Part shown: positions 5,603 to 6,823 of the stretch, one piece after another
Position numbering within the stretch: position 1 is the stretch's first letter
How the letters are laid out: every line of letters begins with the position of its first letter
From: an uncultured Rhodospirillales bacterium
GTDB lineage: Bacteria > Pseudomonadota > Alphaproteobacteria > Acetobacterales > Acetobacteraceae
NCBI GenBank assembly: GCA_903932545.1
Contig: CAIZGT010000290.1
Coordinates: 1-6,823 of the forward strand
DNA length: 6,823 bases
Reading direction: 5' to 3'
Program-made: the position numbers and the translations under genes
Notes under the pieces: model-generated
The model's input: only the letters and a program-made list of their open reading frames with translations
The model's database searches: none
Told to the model about the DNA's origin: nothing

Positions 5603-6823
5603 ATCAGCGACCGGCTGGCTTGGAGCGGCCTCTCGCATCGTTCGAACCGACACTGTCCTTGCAACAAGGACAGTCATGGACGCCACGTATCTTTTCAATC
5701 GTGCTGATCCTTACGATCATTTTGATCGCAGGGGTTAGCGTGTATTTGGCGATGCTGATCCGAGACCGTCAGCGAGAATTTGGTGAGATATCGCGCTACA
5801 ACACCACGTGGGTGACAAGCCAGGCAGCTCTTGAAGTAGCCAAATTAGAGGCAGCGCTCGCCGAACTTGCGGTTTCTGGCCCGAAATCCGACCCAAGCGA
5901 AGCGCAAATCCGCTACGATATCGTGGCGAATCGATTGTCTGTGCTCGCCAACGGTGACACAGGCGCGCTCATTCGTAGCAATCCCGATCTCAGCGCCATT
6001 GTTGAGACACTGCGCACAACCATGGCAGCGTCCGAGAAGTTGATTGAGGACGCCGATCAACCGGGCGTGGCTGCCAAGCTGGCGCGGCGTTTTGCCCCCC
6101 TCGCCGCTCCAATGTCTCAATTGGCCGGAGCGGCACATGACGCGGGCGGCGATCTGGCGTCGGCAGACGTAAATCAGTTGCGCAAGCTACAATACTATTT
6201 CTCTGGCACGCAGATGGCATTGTTGCTGTGCTGCCTGCTGCTGATTGTTGTGTTGGCTCTTAACAATCGTATGCTCGCCCGCGCGCATCGCGAAGTGCGT
6301 GGCTTGGTGGTGGATTTGCGCCGAACCGGCGTGGAGTTGGGTATTGCCAACCACGAAACTCGGCGCGCAGCTGAAGAAATCCAGCAACAGAACCGTGCAT
6401 TGCAGGCGCGTGACCGAGAACTGGCCCTGCAAAACACCCGCTTCGATGCGGCCCTGAACAACATGTCGCAGGCACTGTGCATGGTGGGACCAGATGGCGG
6501 GCTTATCGTGTGCAATCAGCAATTCCGTGAATTGTTCGGCATCCCAACGCCGCCAAGCGGCATGCCGATTATTGAGTTGTTCGGTGAAATTATCCGCCAT
6601 GGACGTTGCGATGGCGCGCTGGTGCAACGTTTGCGAAACGAGCAACAAGCGTTGATCGACGAGCGTCGCCCGGGCGGTTTTTTTGTCGAAATGCCGAACG
6701 CCGAGATGCAACGCGAGGGAACCGTCAGCGCGCTGGCGGTCTCCCACCAGCCAATGCCTGATGGCGGCTGGGTGGCGACCTATTCGGATATTACCGAACG
6801 CCGTATGGCTGAGTTGCAATTGG
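5572..6823 (+). CDS. Membrane-bound PAS sensor protein, 3'-truncated by window edge
   Basis: The frame is open from ATG 5572 to the window end: 417 residues and one extra base. Order of parts: a cytoplasmic tail of about 39 residues, membrane segment 1 (about 40-62, IFSIVLILTIILIAG), a helical extracytoplasmic domain of about 150 residues, membrane segment 2 (about 214-231, ALLLCCLLLIVVLAL), a coiled coil rich in Arg/Glu/Gln (about 236-290), then a PAS domain from RFDAALNNMSQALCMVGPDG (290 onward) to DITERRMAEL at the edge. This PAS subtype occurs in alphaproteobacterial histidine kinases and in GGDEF/EAL proteins; the output domain is outside the window, so neither can be claimed. ATG 5572 overlaps the SUOX-fold gene by 31 bases but has no clear Shine-Dalgarno. 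TTG 5620 is an alternative. The stronger-looking ATG 5676 is out of frame. It probably senses a periplasmic signal, perhaps through its neighbour (inference). Confidence 0.85.
   Translation, partial: MAGGAIRHQINQRPAGLERPLASFEPTLSLQQGQSWTPRIFSIVLILTIILIAGVSVYLAMLIRDRQREFGEISRYNTTWVTSQAALEVAKLEAALAELAVSGPKSDPSEAQIRYDIVANRLSVLANGDTGALIRSNPDLSAIVETLRTTMAASEKLIEDADQPGVAAKLARRFAPLAAPMSQLAGAAHDAGGDLASADVNQLRKLQYYFSGTQMALLLCCLLLIVVLALNNRMLARAHREVRGLVVDLRRTGVELGIANHETRRAAEEIQQQNRALQARDRELALQNTRFDAALNNMSQALCMVGPDGGLIVCNQQFRELFGIPTPPSGMPIIELFGEIIRHGRCDGALVQRLRNEQQALIDERRPGGFFVEMPNAEMQREGTVSALAVSHQPMPDGGWVATYSDITERRMAELQL
5652..5674 (+). repeat. Perfect 9-bp inverted repeat (hairpin) near the start of the sensor gene
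   Basis: ACTGTCCTT (5652-5660), loop GCAAC, AAGGACAGT (5666-5674). All nine pairs match. No T-run follows, so it is not a standard intrinsic terminator. It lies 50 bases past the SUOX-fold stop and inside the 5' coding part of the sensor if that starts at 5572 or 5620. The right arm contains AAGGA, five bases before an out-of-frame ATG at 5676. It may be a cis-acting RNA structure tuning translation between the two genes, or a protein-binding site. Confidence 0.6.

Noticed and set aside
5676..5738. A 20-codon frame with a good Shine-Dalgarno and ATG
   Set aside because: The peptide has no features, and its frame overlaps the first membrane segment of the sensor in a different frame. Kept as a frameshift or regulation finding, not as a gene.
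6187..6819. A 210-codon minus-strand open frame at the right edge
   Set aside because: Antisense to the PAS sensor, whose frame stays open and carries membrane segments and a PAS domain. The antisense product shows no family resemblance.

Overview
The window looks like chromosomal DNA of an alphaproteobacterium. GC content is moderately high by eye. The aspartokinase is the alphaproteobacterial monofunctional type with tandem ACT domains, and the orotate phosphoribosyltransferase and PAS-sensor also read as alphaproteobacterial. I cannot place the genus. I saw no IS element, integrase, CRISPR array, tRNA or rRNA.

Layout. Positions 1-1382 (+) hold a pyrimidine pair: the 3' two thirds of pyrC (class II dihydroorotase), overlapping the start of pyrE (orotate phosphoribosyltransferase). 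After an 85-base gap, 1468-2235 (+) encodes a small multi-pass membrane protein built from four copies of one motif, resembling the DUF347/COG4705 group. Positions 2238 to about 2558 (+) contain no intact gene. They hold a decayed remnant of an L-idonate 5-dehydrogenase (idnD-like, zinc MDR family), reduced to three blocks separated by deletions and a frame change.

The middle of the window is on the minus strand. lysC (aspartokinase, 4833-3601) is followed one base later by a nitronate monooxygenase-family flavoprotein (3599-2592), probably as one transcript. This unit runs convergently into the idnD remnant, with a GC-rich hairpin at the junction. About 230 bases separate lysC from the divergent (+) genes. 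The first of these (5063-5602) is an exported SUOX-fold protein that has no cysteine in its predicted mature part. The second (from 5572, running off the window) is a membrane sensor with two membrane segments, an extracytoplasmic helical domain, a coiled coil and a PAS domain. Its output domain lies outside the window.

Function. pyrC and pyrE supply consecutive chemistry of de novo UMP synthesis (pyrD lies between them in the pathway). lysC starts the aspartate family of amino acids. The exported SUOX-fold protein and the overlapping sensor gene look like a functional pair, with the former as a possible periplasmic partner of the latter; this is inference from context. The most notable items are the idnD remnant, the four-fold repeat protein, the cysteine-less SUOX/sensor pair, and a perfect 9-bp hairpin near the 5' end of the sensor gene. 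I did not find convincing evidence of a wholly new system.
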